Shown here: positions 37,901 through 46,440 of the stretch, one piece after another | Layout: each line of letters starts with the position of its first letter | Numbering within the stretch: position 1 is the stretch's first letter | NCBI GenBank assembly: GCA_026705925.1 | Contig: JAPOZT010000011.1 | Location: forward strand, 62,001-126,000 | DNA from: Gemmatimonadota bacterium | GTDB lineage: Bacteria > JAAXHH01 | Direction of reading: 5' to 3' | Length of the DNA stretch: 64,000 nucleotides | Position numbers and translations under genes: made by a program | Notes under the pieces: model-generated | Told to the model about the DNA's origin: nothing | The model's database searches: none | Seen by the model: the letters and a program-made list of their open reading frames with translations, nothing else

Positions 37901-37919
37901 GCCGCGGCCGGGGATTGCC

Positions 37920-37948
37920 TTGACAGGGCCACCGGCGAACCGTATCAT
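37920..37948 (+). promoter_or_regulatory. Consensus promoter of tRNA-Pro
   Basis: TTGACA (37920-37925), exact 17-bp spacer, TATCAT (37943-37948); expected start about 7 bases before the mature tRNA. Confidence 0.82.
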
Positions 37949-37961
37949 TATCCGGTGTTTT

Positions 37962-38036
37962 CGGGGTGTAGCGCAGTCCGGTCAGCGCACCTGCTTTGGG
38001 AGCAGGGGGTCGGGGGTTCAAATCCCCCCACCCCGA
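37962..38036 (+). tRNA. tRNA-Pro (anticodon TGG)
   Basis: 75 nt. Acceptor arms CGGGGTG (37962-37968) and CACCCCG (38029-38035) pair fully, discriminator A at 38036. The anticodon stem CCTGC/GCAGG (37990-37994, 38002-38006) encloses loop TTTGGGA with TGG at 37997-37999. The T arm is GGGGG TTCAAAT CCCCC. The CCA end is not encoded. Confidence 0.96.
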
Positions 38037-38039
38037 TTA

Positions 38040-38056
38040 CCGATTCCCTCAATCGG
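38040..38056 (+). terminator. Weak stem-loop after tRNA-Pro
   Basis: CCGATT (38040-38045) and AATCGG (38051-38056) with a 5-base loop, followed by a pyrimidine-rich but interrupted stretch. It may stop the tRNA transcript; the missing T-run makes it doubtful. Confidence 0.3.
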
Positions 38057-38067
38057 CACGCTTTCTT

Positions 38068-38811
38068 CTACGGATCCTGGCTTCGGATCTCCACGTATCT
38101 TGCCAGCCGTTCCACCTCGCCGTCGTCCACGTACTTCCCGATTTCACGGCGAAACTGCTCCATGCTGGTATACGGACGGTATTCCTTGAATTCATGGGCC
38201 ATGCGCTCGCCCACGCCGGGTACGGCGAGTATCTCCTCGTCGGTGGCCGTGTTCAGGTCGATGGGGACGAACACGTACTGTTCCATGCGGGCGACCTCCG
38301 CGTCATCCACGTACTTGCCCATCTCCCGTCGCCACTGGGCAATGGAAAGATAGGGGCGGTACTCCTTGAATTCGTGCAGCATCCGGTCCCCCACCCCGGG
38401 CACAAGCAGGATCTCCGCGTCCGAAGCCGTGTTCAGGTTCAGAGGAATGAACATGCCCGCATAGAGCGCGGCGGCTTCATCGCCGCCCAGGTGCCCGGTG
38501 ACCAGCCCGTCCAGTTCGATCATGTCCATGAAAGGGCGCGCATCCAGCACCGCGTCCGCGAGTTCGGAGGTCATGCCCGGCAGCATCCCGAGATCGTCGT
38601 TTCCGGCGAGATTGGGATTGATGACCGCCGACGCCGATTCGACGGCCGATTCGGTCTGGGCAGGATCGCCCGGTCCGCCCGGACTGCCCGTATCGCCCGA
38701 GCCACCCGTGCCGTCCGTTTCGGAACCTCCGCATCCTCCCAACACGACCGTGAACAGGCCCGTGATCAGCGCGTGCAGCAGAACAGATCGGGATTTTTTC
38801 AGGTTTGTCAT
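38068..38811 (-). CDS. Lipoprotein with three helix-hairpin-helix (HhH) repeats
   Basis: 247 residues from the ATG at 38811 with GGAG upstream. A signal peptide ends in the lipobox VLGGC, followed by a Gly/Ser/Asp linker (about 28-60). Three related units follow: a divergent one (DLGMLPGMTSELADAVLD) and two strong ones, each NLNTASDAEILLVPGVGDRM-like then HEFKEYRPYxSxxQxRREMGKYVDD, giving about 70-residue duplicates. HhH units of this NTA-x(5)-L-x-x-x-PGVG type bind nucleic acid in ComEA, but here they are lipid-anchored outside the cytoplasm. Gene order with a 4-helix membrane protein (overlap of 4 bases) suggests a complex. Function is unknown. Confidence 0.8.
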   Translation of the reverse strand: MTNLKKSRSVLLHALITGLFTVVLGGCGGSETDGTGGSGDTGSPGGPGDPAQTESAVESASAVINPNLAGNDDLGMLPGMTSELADAVLDARPFMDMIELDGLVTGHLGGDEAAALYAGMFIPLNLNTASDAEILLVPGVGDRMLHEFKEYRPYLSIAQWRREMGKYVDDAEVARMEQYVFVPIDLNTATDEEILAVPGVGERMAHEFKEYRPYTSMEQFRREIGKYVDDGEVERLARYVEIRSQDP

Positions 38812-39290
38812 GGTTTCTCCAGGGTTTTGGTGGATACAGGTCTTGAATGAAGGGCCGGATGCCGGAGGCAGATCACCAGGCCAAGCAAACCGAACAATGT
38901 CATGGTGCCCGGCGCGAGGGACGGATAGGCGCCGCCCAGCGCCTCCCACACCAGTTCGAGCCCTTGCCGCGACGGATACATTTCCAGTTCGAACTCCACG
39001 TTGCCCTGGTAGTGCAGCCACTGCCCGACGAATCCGGAAATAACGAACAGTACCATCATGGCCTGGTACGTCCGTACGACGGCGAATCCGGGCGAGAGGA
39101 TGAGCCAGATCGAAACCGGCAGCGCGGCCGCCAGCAGTACGATCGGCGCCCATTGCCAGGGATCTTCCATATGATCCAGCAACACCAGTTCGAAAGCAAC
39201 GCCGACGATACCGAACGTCAGCACGGCCAGGACGAGTCGCCGGAGCGTTCCGGCATCGTCTTGCGGAGTCCCACGGGGTGGTTGAACCAC
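38808..39290 (-). CDS. Four-helix membrane protein of unknown function
   Basis: 160 residues from a GTG at 39290. Predicted helices lie at about 20-38, 47-65, 72-92 and 132-148. The third and fourth are separated by a ~35-residue loop (HYQGNVEFELEMYPSRQG) that probably faces the periplasm. No family is recognised. It is coupled to the HhH lipoprotein by an ATGA overlap and follows the SRAP gene by 74 bases, so the three may be one unit. Confidence 0.7.
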   Translation of the reverse strand: MVQPPRGTPQDDAGTLRRLVLAVLTFGIVGVAFELVLLDHMEDPWQWAPIVLLAAALPVSIWLILSPGFAVVRTYQAMMVLFVISGFVGQWLHYQGNVEFELEMYPSRQGLELVWEALGGAYPSLAPGTMTLFGLLGLVICLRHPALHSRPVSTKTLEKP

Positions 39291-39364
39291 GGTACACGCC
39301 TCGCGTACTTTTTTTGATTGCAGATTGCGCCAAAAGGATTGCGCCAGAAGTCTGCGCCAAGCCG

Positions 39365-40060
39365 TCAGAACAGCGTTTGCCTCTCCAGCGGTTTCAGGAT
39401 GTCCGGCGTGTCGTTAGCCACCCGGTTTACCAGGTCGCTTACGGGACGGATTTCATAGGGGCCTTCGTGGGGCGTTCCAATGATCTCCTGAAGCGTTTCC
39501 GCGGGCGTCCCGGGGTCGAGCCAGTCGGTATAGTCGTCCGGATCGACCACCGCGGGTTGTCGATCGTGTATATCCGAAAGCGCGGGTGAAGCCTCGGTCG
39601 TGATGATGGTAAACGTTTCAAGATGCTCGCCGCCCCGGCCCCACTGCTCCCACAGCGCGGCGAAAGACAGGGCTGAACCGCTTTCAAGCGCCAGGAAATA
39701 AGGTTGCTTGCCGCCCCCGGTCGGCCCGGTCCGCTTCCATTCGAACCAACCATTCGCGGGGATGAGGCACCGCTTCGACCGGAAAGCCGATCGGAAGGCC
39801 GGCTTCTCCTGAACGGTCTCCGCCCTGGCGTTGATCATCCGCGCGCCGATCTTGACGTCCTTGGCCCAGAACGGGACCAATCCCCACCGAAGCACGGACA
39901 TGGATCTCATCCCGCTTTCGTCCAGGCGGCAGAGCGCGAAATCCTGGGTCGGCGCTCCGTTGAACCTCGGTTGCGGATCAAGGCGAGGCGCGGAAACAGG
40001 CAGCGTATACAGCGTATAGATCTGCTGCCAGGTCAGGTTCTGTGAGAGGCGTCCGCACAT
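39365..40060 (-). CDS. SRAP (YedK/HMCES) abasic-site crosslinking protein
   Basis: 231 residues. Cys2 (MCGRLSQ) is the catalytic residue that forms a thiazolidine crosslink to abasic sites in single-stranded DNA. NARAET, CLIPANGWFEWK (with the conserved Glu) and the IHDRQPAVV block with the active-site His complete the family pattern. It protects replication-fork abasic sites. The usual Met of IHDRMP is Gln here, a tolerated position. Only the 74-bp gap separates it from the downstream membrane protein gene. Confidence 0.93.
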   Translation of the reverse strand: MCGRLSQNLTWQQIYTLYTLPVSAPRLDPQPRFNGAPTQDFALCRLDESGMRSMSVLRWGLVPFWAKDVKIGARMINARAETVQEKPAFRSAFRSKRCLIPANGWFEWKRTGPTGGGKQPYFLALESGSALSFAALWEQWGRGGEHLETFTIITTEASPALSDIHDRQPAVVDPDDYTDWLDPGTPAETLQEIIGTPHEGPYEIRPVSDLVNRVANDTPDILKPLERQTLF

Positions 40061-40134
40061 AGGCGCAGTCGTCCGTTTCTGAACATTCGCGCGTCGTTAT
40101 TACAGCGTAGACTGATAATACAAGGATGGAAATA

Positions 40135-40163
40135 TTGACCTGGCCGGGTCGATTTATTAGACT
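40135..40163 (+). promoter_or_regulatory. Candidate promoter of the SulP transporter gene
   Basis: TTGACC (40135-40140), 17-bp spacer, TAGACT (40158-40163), giving a leader of about 135 bases that is AT-rich from 40170 to 40260. Confidence 0.45.
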
Positions 40164-40306
40164 CCGCCGTCGATGATTCTATTCCCATAAAATCAAAAAT
40201 AGGTTTCTTCTTTCACAAGGAACCTGCTCAATTATCATCTAAACAGCGAAGATACGTAGCTTTCCCCGCGAAGCAAGCCCAATCAGTCAAGTACAGGAGC
40301 GCTGAT

Positions 40307-41926
40307 TTGAACTACAGCCTGGACACTTTTCGCGGCGATCTGTTCGGTGGGATAACCGCGGCGGTAGTGGGCCTGCCGGTCGCACTCGCCTTTGGCGTCG
40401 CGTCGGGCATGGGTGCGGCGGCCGGGCTGTACGGCGCGATCGGCGTCGGCCTGTTCGCCGCACTGTTTGGCGGGACCCGTTCCCAGATATCCGGTCCCAC
40501 GGCGCCCATGACCGTGGTCATGGCGGTCATCATCACAGAACACGCCAGTTCGATGAGCGAAGCCCTGGTCGTCGTCATGATGGGCGGCTTCCTGCAGATC
40601 CTGCTGGGCGTACTGCGGATCGGCCGTTACGTCGCCTACACCCCCCACGTGGTGATCTCGGGATTCATGTCCGGTATCGGCCTGATCGTCATGCTGATCC
40701 AGGCTCTGCCCTTCATCGGCGCGCCTGCCGCGCCGGGTGGCGTCGTCGGTACCATCCAGGTGCTGTCGGATGCCGTAGGAGACATCAACTACAGTGCTTT
40801 CGCGATCGCCTTCGTCACCCTGGCCGTCGGCGTGCTCTGGCCAAGACGGTTGTCGCGTATCGTACCGGGCACCCTCGTAGCCCTCATCGTCGGCACGCTG
40901 CTGAGCGTGCTCTGGTTGGCCGACGTGCCCGTAATCGGGATCATCCCGTCCGGTTTGCCGGAAATCGTCCTCGTACCGCCCACCGCGGACTTCCTGCTGC
41001 GCGCAATCGAGCCCGCGCTCATCCTCGCGCTGTTGGGTTCGGTGGACAGCCTGCTCACCTCCCTCATCGCCGATTCGCTGACGGGGACGCGCCACCGGGC
41101 GGACCAGGAACTGGTGGGGCAGGGCATCGGCAACATGGTGGCGGGGCTGATCGGCGGTCTCCCCGGCGCCGGCGCGACCATGGGCACGGTGACCAATATC
41201 CGGGCCGGCGGGACCACCCGTTTGTCCGGCGCGGTCCGCGCTGCCATACTCCTGGTGCTTATAATGGGCCTGGGCTGGATCGTCGAGCCGATTCCCCACG
41301 CCGTGCTGGCGGGCATACTCATGAAGGTGGGCTGGGACATCGTCGACTGGCGTATGCTGAAACGGATCCACCGTCTCCGCGGGGAACATCTCATCATTCT
41401 GCTGATCACACTGGGACTGACCGTGTTCGTCGACCTGGTCACCGCCGTGGCCATCGGATTGATCGTCGCCGGCATGGCCCACGCCAGGAAGCTGGAAAGC
41501 CTCGAGCTGGACAGCGTGGTTTCCGTTCCGCTGTTGGACCGTCAGTTCTTTGCGGAGGAAGAAGTTGAAACCCCTAACACGGACGAGTTCACGGCCCGGG
41601 TCGGCCTGGTTGCGCTCAGAGGCAGTTTCACCGTGGCCTCATCCAAAAAGCTGGTGGGCGTGATCAGCGAGGACATCAAGGACCATGATGTCGTCATCTT
41701 CGATTTCTCCGGGGCCACGTACATCGACGACAGCGCGGCCATGGTCGTCGAACAGCTTATGGGCGTCGCCACGAGCGAAGACACCGCGTTCATCGTCATG
41801 TCGCTTTCGGGTTCCGTCGAGGATACCCTTTCCGCCCTCGGGATCATCCAGCGCGTACCTGCGGCGCATATCGTGGAAACACTGGATGAAGCACGTGAGG
41901 TCGCCCGAAAACTGCTGGGGATGTGA
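40307..41926 (+). CDS. SulP family anion transporter with STAS domain
   Basis: 539 residues from a TTG with AGGAG 7 bases upstream. The SLC26/SulP membrane domain (about 1-415) opens with DLFGGITAAVVGLPVALAFGVASG, carries the SGPTAPM motif, and includes GNMVAGLIGGLPGAGATMGT. The STAS domain (about 430-539) contains FDFSGATYIDDSAAM. SulP proteins move sulfate, bicarbonate or dicarboxylates, usually coupled to Na+ or H+. No carbonic anhydrase or sulfate-assimilation gene is adjacent, so the anion is open. It precedes the peptide-binding gene by 33 bases. Confidence 0.93.
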   Translation: MNYSLDTFRGDLFGGITAAVVGLPVALAFGVASGMGAAAGLYGAIGVGLFAALFGGTRSQISGPTAPMTVVMAVIITEHASSMSEALVVVMMGGFLQILLGVLRIGRYVAYTPHVVISGFMSGIGLIVMLIQALPFIGAPAAPGGVVGTIQVLSDAVGDINYSAFAIAFVTLAVGVLWPRRLSRIVPGTLVALIVGTLLSVLWLADVPVIGIIPSGLPEIVLVPPTADFLLRAIEPALILALLGSVDSLLTSLIADSLTGTRHRADQELVGQGIGNMVAGLIGGLPGAGATMGTVTNIRAGGTTRLSGAVRAAILLVLIMGLGWIVEPIPHAVLAGILMKVGWDIVDWRMLKRIHRLRGEHLIILLITLGLTVFVDLVTAVAIGLIVAGMAHARKLESLELDSVVSVPLLDRQFFAEEEVETPNTDEFTARVGLVALRGSFTVASSKKLVGVISEDIKDHDVVIFDFSGATYIDDSAAMVVEQLMGVATSEDTAFIVMSLSGSVEDTLSALGIIQRVPAAHIVETLDEAREVARKLLGM

Positions 41927-41959
41927 TCCCACTGAATACAGGGGACAAGGCGAGGGCAC

Positions 41960-43729
41960 ATGCTCGTACCTTGCAGACCATACCACCCGTTTTCCCTGTA
42001 CTGGTTTCTCGTCTACGGGTTATCCATCGTCCTGCTTACGGCCACGTCCTGCGGCAACCGCCCCTCCGACTCTCCCGGCCATCCTTTTGTCGAGACCGTC
42101 CCGTCGGAAGAAGCCGCGGCCAGACCTCTCCCGGCTGACGCGGCGCCCCCCGAACGCCAGGTACTCCGCTACTTTTCCAACGAACCCTCAAGCCTGGACG
42201 TCAGCGTCGCCCTGTACGAGTCCCTGGGCAGCGCGTTCCTTTTCGAACGGCTCTGTATGGTCGACGAGAACGAGGAGCTGATCCCGGGCGCGGCGGACCG
42301 GTGGGAGCGTTCGCCCGACGGAAGGACCTGGACCTTCCATCTCCATCCCGGGGCGAGATGGAGCGACGGCACGCCCGTCACCGCCCAAGACTTCGAATAC
42401 ACCTACAAGCGCCTGCTCCATCCGGACAGCGGCAACGTGTACGCCTTTTTCTATTATGATATCAAGGGCGCGAAGGCGTACAACCAGCGTGTGACCGGCG
42501 ACCCGGACCTGCTTGGAGCCCGAGCGATCGATGACCTCACCTTCGAAATCGAAACCGAAGAACCCTGCGCCTACCTTCCCTACATAACCTCCTACACGGC
42601 GTCCTCTCCGGTGCCGCGGTGGCAGGTGGAGAAGTATCGCGCGAGGTGGACGGAGGCCGGAAGGTGCGTGAGCAATTCGGCCTTCCGGCTGGATAAATGG
42701 GAGCAGGGCAAGTACATGACGTTCCGGCTGAATCCACATTACAAAGGCAATAACCCCGGTCATCTCAGGAAGATCGTCCGCCTCTTCTCGGGGACGGCGG
42801 GGACCGGCAGCGCGTCTGGCGGAGTGGGGCTTCTTCCTTACGAGAACGACGAGGTGGATCTGGTCGGCGTGGGAAGCCCGGCCGATCTCGACCGCATCCG
42901 GAGCGACTCCCGGCTGAGCGAACAGCTCTGGAAGTTCAACGGCGTATCCACGGTATACCTGTTCTTCCGGACCCGAGAACCACCTCTGAATGACGTCCGC
43001 GTGCGCCAGGCCATCGCCCGGGCCATCGACAAGTAGACCATAGCCGATGTCCTGTTCAAGGGCGCAGTCCGGCCGGCCTACGGCATGCGTCCCCCCAATT
43101 TCCCCGGATATGTGGGAGAAAAGCTGCGGCATCTGCAGCAGTTCGATCCGGAAGCCGCCCGCCGCCTGCTGGCCGAAGCCGGATATCCCGGCGGGAGGGG
43201 ATTCCCCGTCCTCGAGGTCTGGCTACGCGACGCGCCACCCTCTTCACAGAGCGGCCAGGCCGTGCAGATGATCCAGGAACAGCTGCTCGACATACTCGGC
43301 ATCCGGCTCGAGATCCGCAACATGCAGGCGAACGCCTTCAACCGGCTGATGTATGAATGGGAGATACCCATCGGCCTGGTCAGCTACGGCGCCGATTTTT
43401 CCGATCCCCAGAGCCTGCTCGGCGTACCCTGGCGCTCCCAACCCCGGGGTTTCACCCGCCATGACTGGAACAATGCGCGTTACAACGACCTGATCGACCG
43501 GGCCCGGAGGGAGACCGACCGGGACAGGCGGATGCAGTTCTACGACGAGGCGGAATGGATACTTACTTCCGAAGTCGGCGGGGCGTTTCTGTGGCACAAC
43601 CACCGGTTCCAGCTACGCAAGCCGTGGCTTAAGGGACTAAAGCGCGACCGGGCGGGTTTCTATCCCTTCTGGGAAAACAATACCGTGTATACCGAGATGT
43701 ACATCGGCACGGAGAGACTGGAGAGATGA
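41960..43729 (+). pseudogene. Oligopeptide ABC substrate-binding lipoprotein interrupted by one in-frame amber codon
   Basis: A single open frame of 590 codons is broken only by TAG at 43034-43036. The first 358 codons give a lipoprotein signal (TATSC lipobox) and the N-terminal two-thirds of an SBP_bac_5 (OppA/DppA) protein: EPSSLDVSV, WTFHLHPGARWSDGTPVTAQDF, RVRQAIARAIDK. After the stop the same frame continues with TIADVLFKG and a normal C-terminal part ending in ENNTVYTEMYIG. Family members read AIDK followed by Gln, Glu or Arg here, so one base change (for example CAG to TAG) explains it. TAG is used as a real stop elsewhere in this window (argS, SDR), so this is a nonsense mutation, read error or local readthrough rather than code change. 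Confidence 0.8.
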
Positions 43730-43742
43730 AAGGATCAATGGC

Positions 43743-44558
43743 ATGGACGATCCACATCGTATAGACGGCCAGATCGCGGTCGTGACCGGCGCGGCGCAGG
43801 GACTCGGTCTGGGCATATCGGAGCGACTGGCACGCAACGGCGCGACCGTGGTGATGGCCGATCTGCAACGCGAGAAGGTCGAGGAGGAAGCCGGAAGGCT
43901 CCAGAACCTGAGACTGTCTGTGCTCCCCTCTTTCGTCGACGTTTCAGACAGCGCTTCAGTGAACGCGTGCTTCGATGCGGTCGCCGAATCACACGGCCGG
44001 CTCGACATCCTGGTCAACAACGCCGGGGTCGGCCAGAAAGTCGCACCGGTCGTCGAACTGGACGACGGGGAATGGGACCGGGTCCTTCGGATCACGTTGA
44101 CCGGGACCTTCTACTGCTGCCGGGCCGCGGGCCGGATCATGGAGGGTCAGGAGGCGGGCGCCATCGTGAACATCTCATCCATCAACGGACAGAACCCGGC
44201 GGCCCTGGTGGCGGCCTACAACGCGGCCAAAGAGGGCGTCATCAGCCTGACGCGGACCCTGGCTTTGGAACTGGCGGCCTACGGGGTCCGGGTGAATGCC
44301 GTCTGTCCGGGCCCGGTCTACACCGCGTTCAACCGGTCCAACATGGTCCAGCGCGGCAAGACGCTGGGGCTTTCCGAAGAAGAGATGATCGAACGGATTC
44401 GAAGCGCCATCCCGCTCGGAAGGTGGGGCGAACCCGAGGACATCGCGAACGGCGTGGCCTTTCTCTGCAGCCCGGCGGCAGGATGGATCACCGGCGAAGT
44501 CCTGCGGGTGAGCGGCGGCATGGAGGGCGTGGCGGCCGCGCCGGGGAGGCGTAAATAG
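43743..44558 (+). CDS. Short-chain dehydrogenase/reductase
   Basis: 271 residues of the classical SDR family. TGAAQGLGLGI (about 14-24) is the NAD(P) loop, NNAG lies near 95, and the catalytic Ser/Tyr/Lys are in NISSINGQ and YNAAKEG (about 143-167). The C-terminal end holds the CPGPVYTAF and GWITGEVLRVSGGM blocks. It would oxidise or reduce a hydroxyl/keto pair; the substrate cannot be named. GAAAGG lies before the ATG. It closes the plus-strand run before the low-GC insert. Confidence 0.9.
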   Translation: MDDPHRIDGQIAVVTGAAQGLGLGISERLARNGATVVMADLQREKVEEEAGRLQNLRLSVLPSFVDVSDSASVNACFDAVAESHGRLDILVNNAGVGQKVAPVVELDDGEWDRVLRITLTGTFYCCRAAGRIMEGQEAGAIVNISSINGQNPAALVAAYNAAKEGVISLTRTLALELAAYGVRVNAVCPGPVYTAFNRSNMVQRGKTLGLSEEEMIERIRSAIPLGRWGEPEDIANGVAFLCSPAAGWITGEVLRVSGGMEGVAAAPGRRK

Positions 44559-44610
44559 GATGAGAGTTCACGAGAAGTGAAGGATCTGTAACTTGGGAAT
44601 TTGATTAAAT

Positions 44611-44638
44611 CTAAGTTTATAACATGGTATAGACTTAG
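44611..44638. promoter_or_regulatory. 28-bp palindromic operator in front of the kinase-HIRAN operon
   Basis: Arms CTAAGTTTATA (44611-44621) and TATAGACTTAG (44628-44638) match in 10 of 11 pairs around ACATGG. The right arm contains the TAGACT -35 of the promoter, so a protein bound here would block transcription. Confidence 0.7.
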
Positions 44639-44658
44639 AAGCCTGTTTTTCGTATAAT
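44630..44658 (+). promoter_or_regulatory. Promoter of the kinase-HIRAN operon
   Basis: TAGACT (44630-44635), 17-bp spacer, perfect TATAAT (44653-44658). The expected start near 44665 leaves a leader of ~87 bases to the kinase ATG. Confidence 0.6.
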
Positions 44659-44751
44659 ACGACGGACATCGGCGTGACTTTTTGACACCAGTATTGCACG
44701 AACGCTCCAAATTCCATGAACCTCAAGACGCCAGTATAGACGGTAAGTACT

Positions 44752-45636
44752 ATGTCACAGAAGTTCATTGTTGAGGAAGTCAAGAGTGAATGGGAACGTG
44801 AGTCGGAAGACATGGGGAGCAAACGAAAGTTCTGGTATAATAAACCAACCGCAGGCAAGTGGTTGTTCAAGTTTCCGCGAGGTAGCTCCGGGGAACATTG
44901 GGCAGAAAAGACAGCTGCCGAGGTTGCAACTGTTCTTGGTATTGGCCACGCAATAGTCGAGTTGGCGGTTTTTAAAGGAAGAAGAGGATCAACAACAAAA
45001 TCGTTTGCTGGTGTTGACGCTGGTCAGATTTTGATACATGGGAATCAGTTACTTGAACTGGAAGTCCAAGGATATGATCCAAGTAAAACATTCCACCAGT
45101 CCAGTCATACCCTGAAGAATATCTGGCGAGTATTTGACACAGTACTACAGAATTCAGAAGATGCAAAACATCGGTTTGCGGATTACCTGGTTTTTGATGC
45201 CATCATTGGCAACACCGATCGGCACCACGAAAACTGGGGATTACTGTTTCATGTGGCTGAGAACAAAGTGTCAGTGGATTTGGCCCCCACATATGACCAT
45301 GCCTCTTCGTTGGGCCGAGAGCTAAGTGACTCTAAGAGAGAGAGGATATTTGCCAACGACCAATTAAGCGCTTACGTTGAAAGAGCGCGTGGGGCTATTT
45401 ACTGGTCTGAATCTGACTCACGTGGTATCAGCCCTCTCGAATTGGTCAGACGGTCCGTTGATGCATATCCTGAATGGTTTGGTCCTGCACTTCAACGAAT
45501 CAAGAAATTGGACACGGAGTCGATTCTCAACGTATCTAAACAAATACCCGACGAATGGATATCTGCTTTAGGTCGAGATTTCATGGTAAGGCAGTTGGAT
45601 TATAGCATCAGCAAGTTACAGGAGTTATTTGAATGA
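44752..45636 (+). CDS. HipA-like (CtkA-type) serine/threonine kinase domain protein
   Basis: 294 residues. The N-terminal part (about 40-75) KWLFKFPRGSSGEHWAEKTAAE holds the ATP-binding Lys and a conserved Glu. The catalytic loop is FDAIIGNTDRHHENWG (about 155-170) with the HipA Asp-x-His...Asn pattern, followed by the metal-binding Asp in LAPTYDHASSLG. The N-subdomain of full-length HipA is missing, as in HipT or CtkA. Known relatives phosphorylate aminoacyl-tRNA synthetases. The gene is low in GC compared with both sides, uses A/T-ending codons, and lacks an adjacent helix-turn-helix antitoxin. It overlaps the downstream gene by 4 bases. Confidence 0.8.
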   Translation: MSQKFIVEEVKSEWERESEDMGSKRKFWYNKPTAGKWLFKFPRGSSGEHWAEKTAAEVATVLGIGHAIVELAVFKGRRGSTTKSFAGVDAGQILIHGNQLLELEVQGYDPSKTFHQSSHTLKNIWRVFDTVLQNSEDAKHRFADYLVFDAIIGNTDRHHENWGLLFHVAENKVSVDLAPTYDHASSLGRELSDSKRERIFANDQLSAYVERARGAIYWSESDSRGISPLELVRRSVDAYPEWFGPALQRIKKLDTESILNVSKQIPDEWISALGRDFMVRQLDYSISKLQELFE

Positions 45637-46382
45637 GTGAGAAAACGTTGTTTTTGGCCTGGCAGGATAAAAAGCCTGGTCGTGCGTGGTTTCCGGTGGG
45701 ACAGCTCGACGCTGATGTCGATCATTCTATGTATCGATTTCGCTATATCAAAGGTGTTCGAAAAGCAAAGAAAGAAGGATTCACTCCTCTACTGGATTTT
45801 CCTGAACTAAAAGGAGACTATCGTTCTTCCGAGTTGTTTCCGCTATTTAGAAACAGAGTGATGAATCCAGCAAGGCCGGATTTTTCAGAATATCTGCAAA
45901 GCCTGGACTTGCCCGAAAAGGCCAACCCGATCGAGATTTTGGAAAGAAATGGCGGCACTCGAGTTACAGATACCTACGAAGTCTTTCCAAAACTTACAAA
46001 GCACGAAGACGGGAGTTTTACCTGTAGGTTTTTCCTACACGGTTGGCGCTACACCAATGAAGAGGCTAAGGCTCGGTTAAATGAATTAGTTGAAGATGAA
46101 GCGTTGTATGTAACGTTAGAACTGAACAATCCTGCAACAAGGTTAGCTGTACAGATTCAAACAGTTGATTATCATATGATTGGTTGGGCACCGCGCTATT
46201 TGGTTCACGATTTAACTAGAGCTATGGCTGACTCCCGGGGTAAATACGAAGCAAAAGTTGCACGTTTGAATTCAGACACCGTCATTTCGAAACAACGTGT
46301 CTTAATTGAAATGCGGGGTTACTGGGATAAACATGAACCAATGAGCAGTAACGATTATCAACTTCTGGTTCCACAAAAATAA
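45633..46382 (+). CDS. HIRAN-domain protein with HipS-like N-terminal half, partner of the kinase
   Basis: 249 residues. The N-terminal ~95 residues (FPVGQLDADVDHSMYRFRYIKG, then FTPLLDFPELKGDYRSSELFPLF) resemble the small N-subdomain of HipA that is separate as HipS in tripartite systems. The GGTRVTDTYEVFP block then leads into a HIRAN domain (about 140-215), seen in LYVTLELNNPATRLAVQIQ and MIGWAPRYLVHDL. HIRAN domains bind 3' ends of single-stranded DNA in HLTF. The start overlaps the kinase stop (ATGA), so the two are made together. It could act as the neutralising partner or as a DNA-damage sensor for the kinase; both are inference. Confidence 0.72.
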   Translation: MSEKTLFLAWQDKKPGRAWFPVGQLDADVDHSMYRFRYIKGVRKAKKEGFTPLLDFPELKGDYRSSELFPLFRNRVMNPARPDFSEYLQSLDLPEKANPIEILERNGGTRVTDTYEVFPKLTKHEDGSFTCRFFLHGWRYTNEEAKARLNELVEDEALYVTLELNNPATRLAVQIQTVDYHMIGWAPRYLVHDLTRAMADSRGKYEAKVARLNSDTVISKQRVLIEMRGYWDKHEPMSSNDYQLLVPQK

Positions 46383-46440
46383 CTATATCTGCGTTTAAAT
46401 ATACTGTGTTAGGTCCCGTCAAAAGTTAATCTACGCATAC

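Noticed and set aside
40283-41482. 399-codon minus-strand open frame opposite the SulP gene
   Set aside because: Shadow of the SulP reading frame: low-complexity Asp/Gln/His sequence with no homology.
43034-43036. TAG codon as a recoded amino acid (for example pyrrolysine)
   Set aside because: TAG ends argS and the SDR gene normally, and the region shows no readthrough element; a single nonsense change or read error is simpler.
44752-46382. Low-GC insert as a prophage or IS fragment
   Set aside because: No integrase, transposase, att-like direct repeats or tRNA boundary was found at either edge; it contains only the two linked genes.
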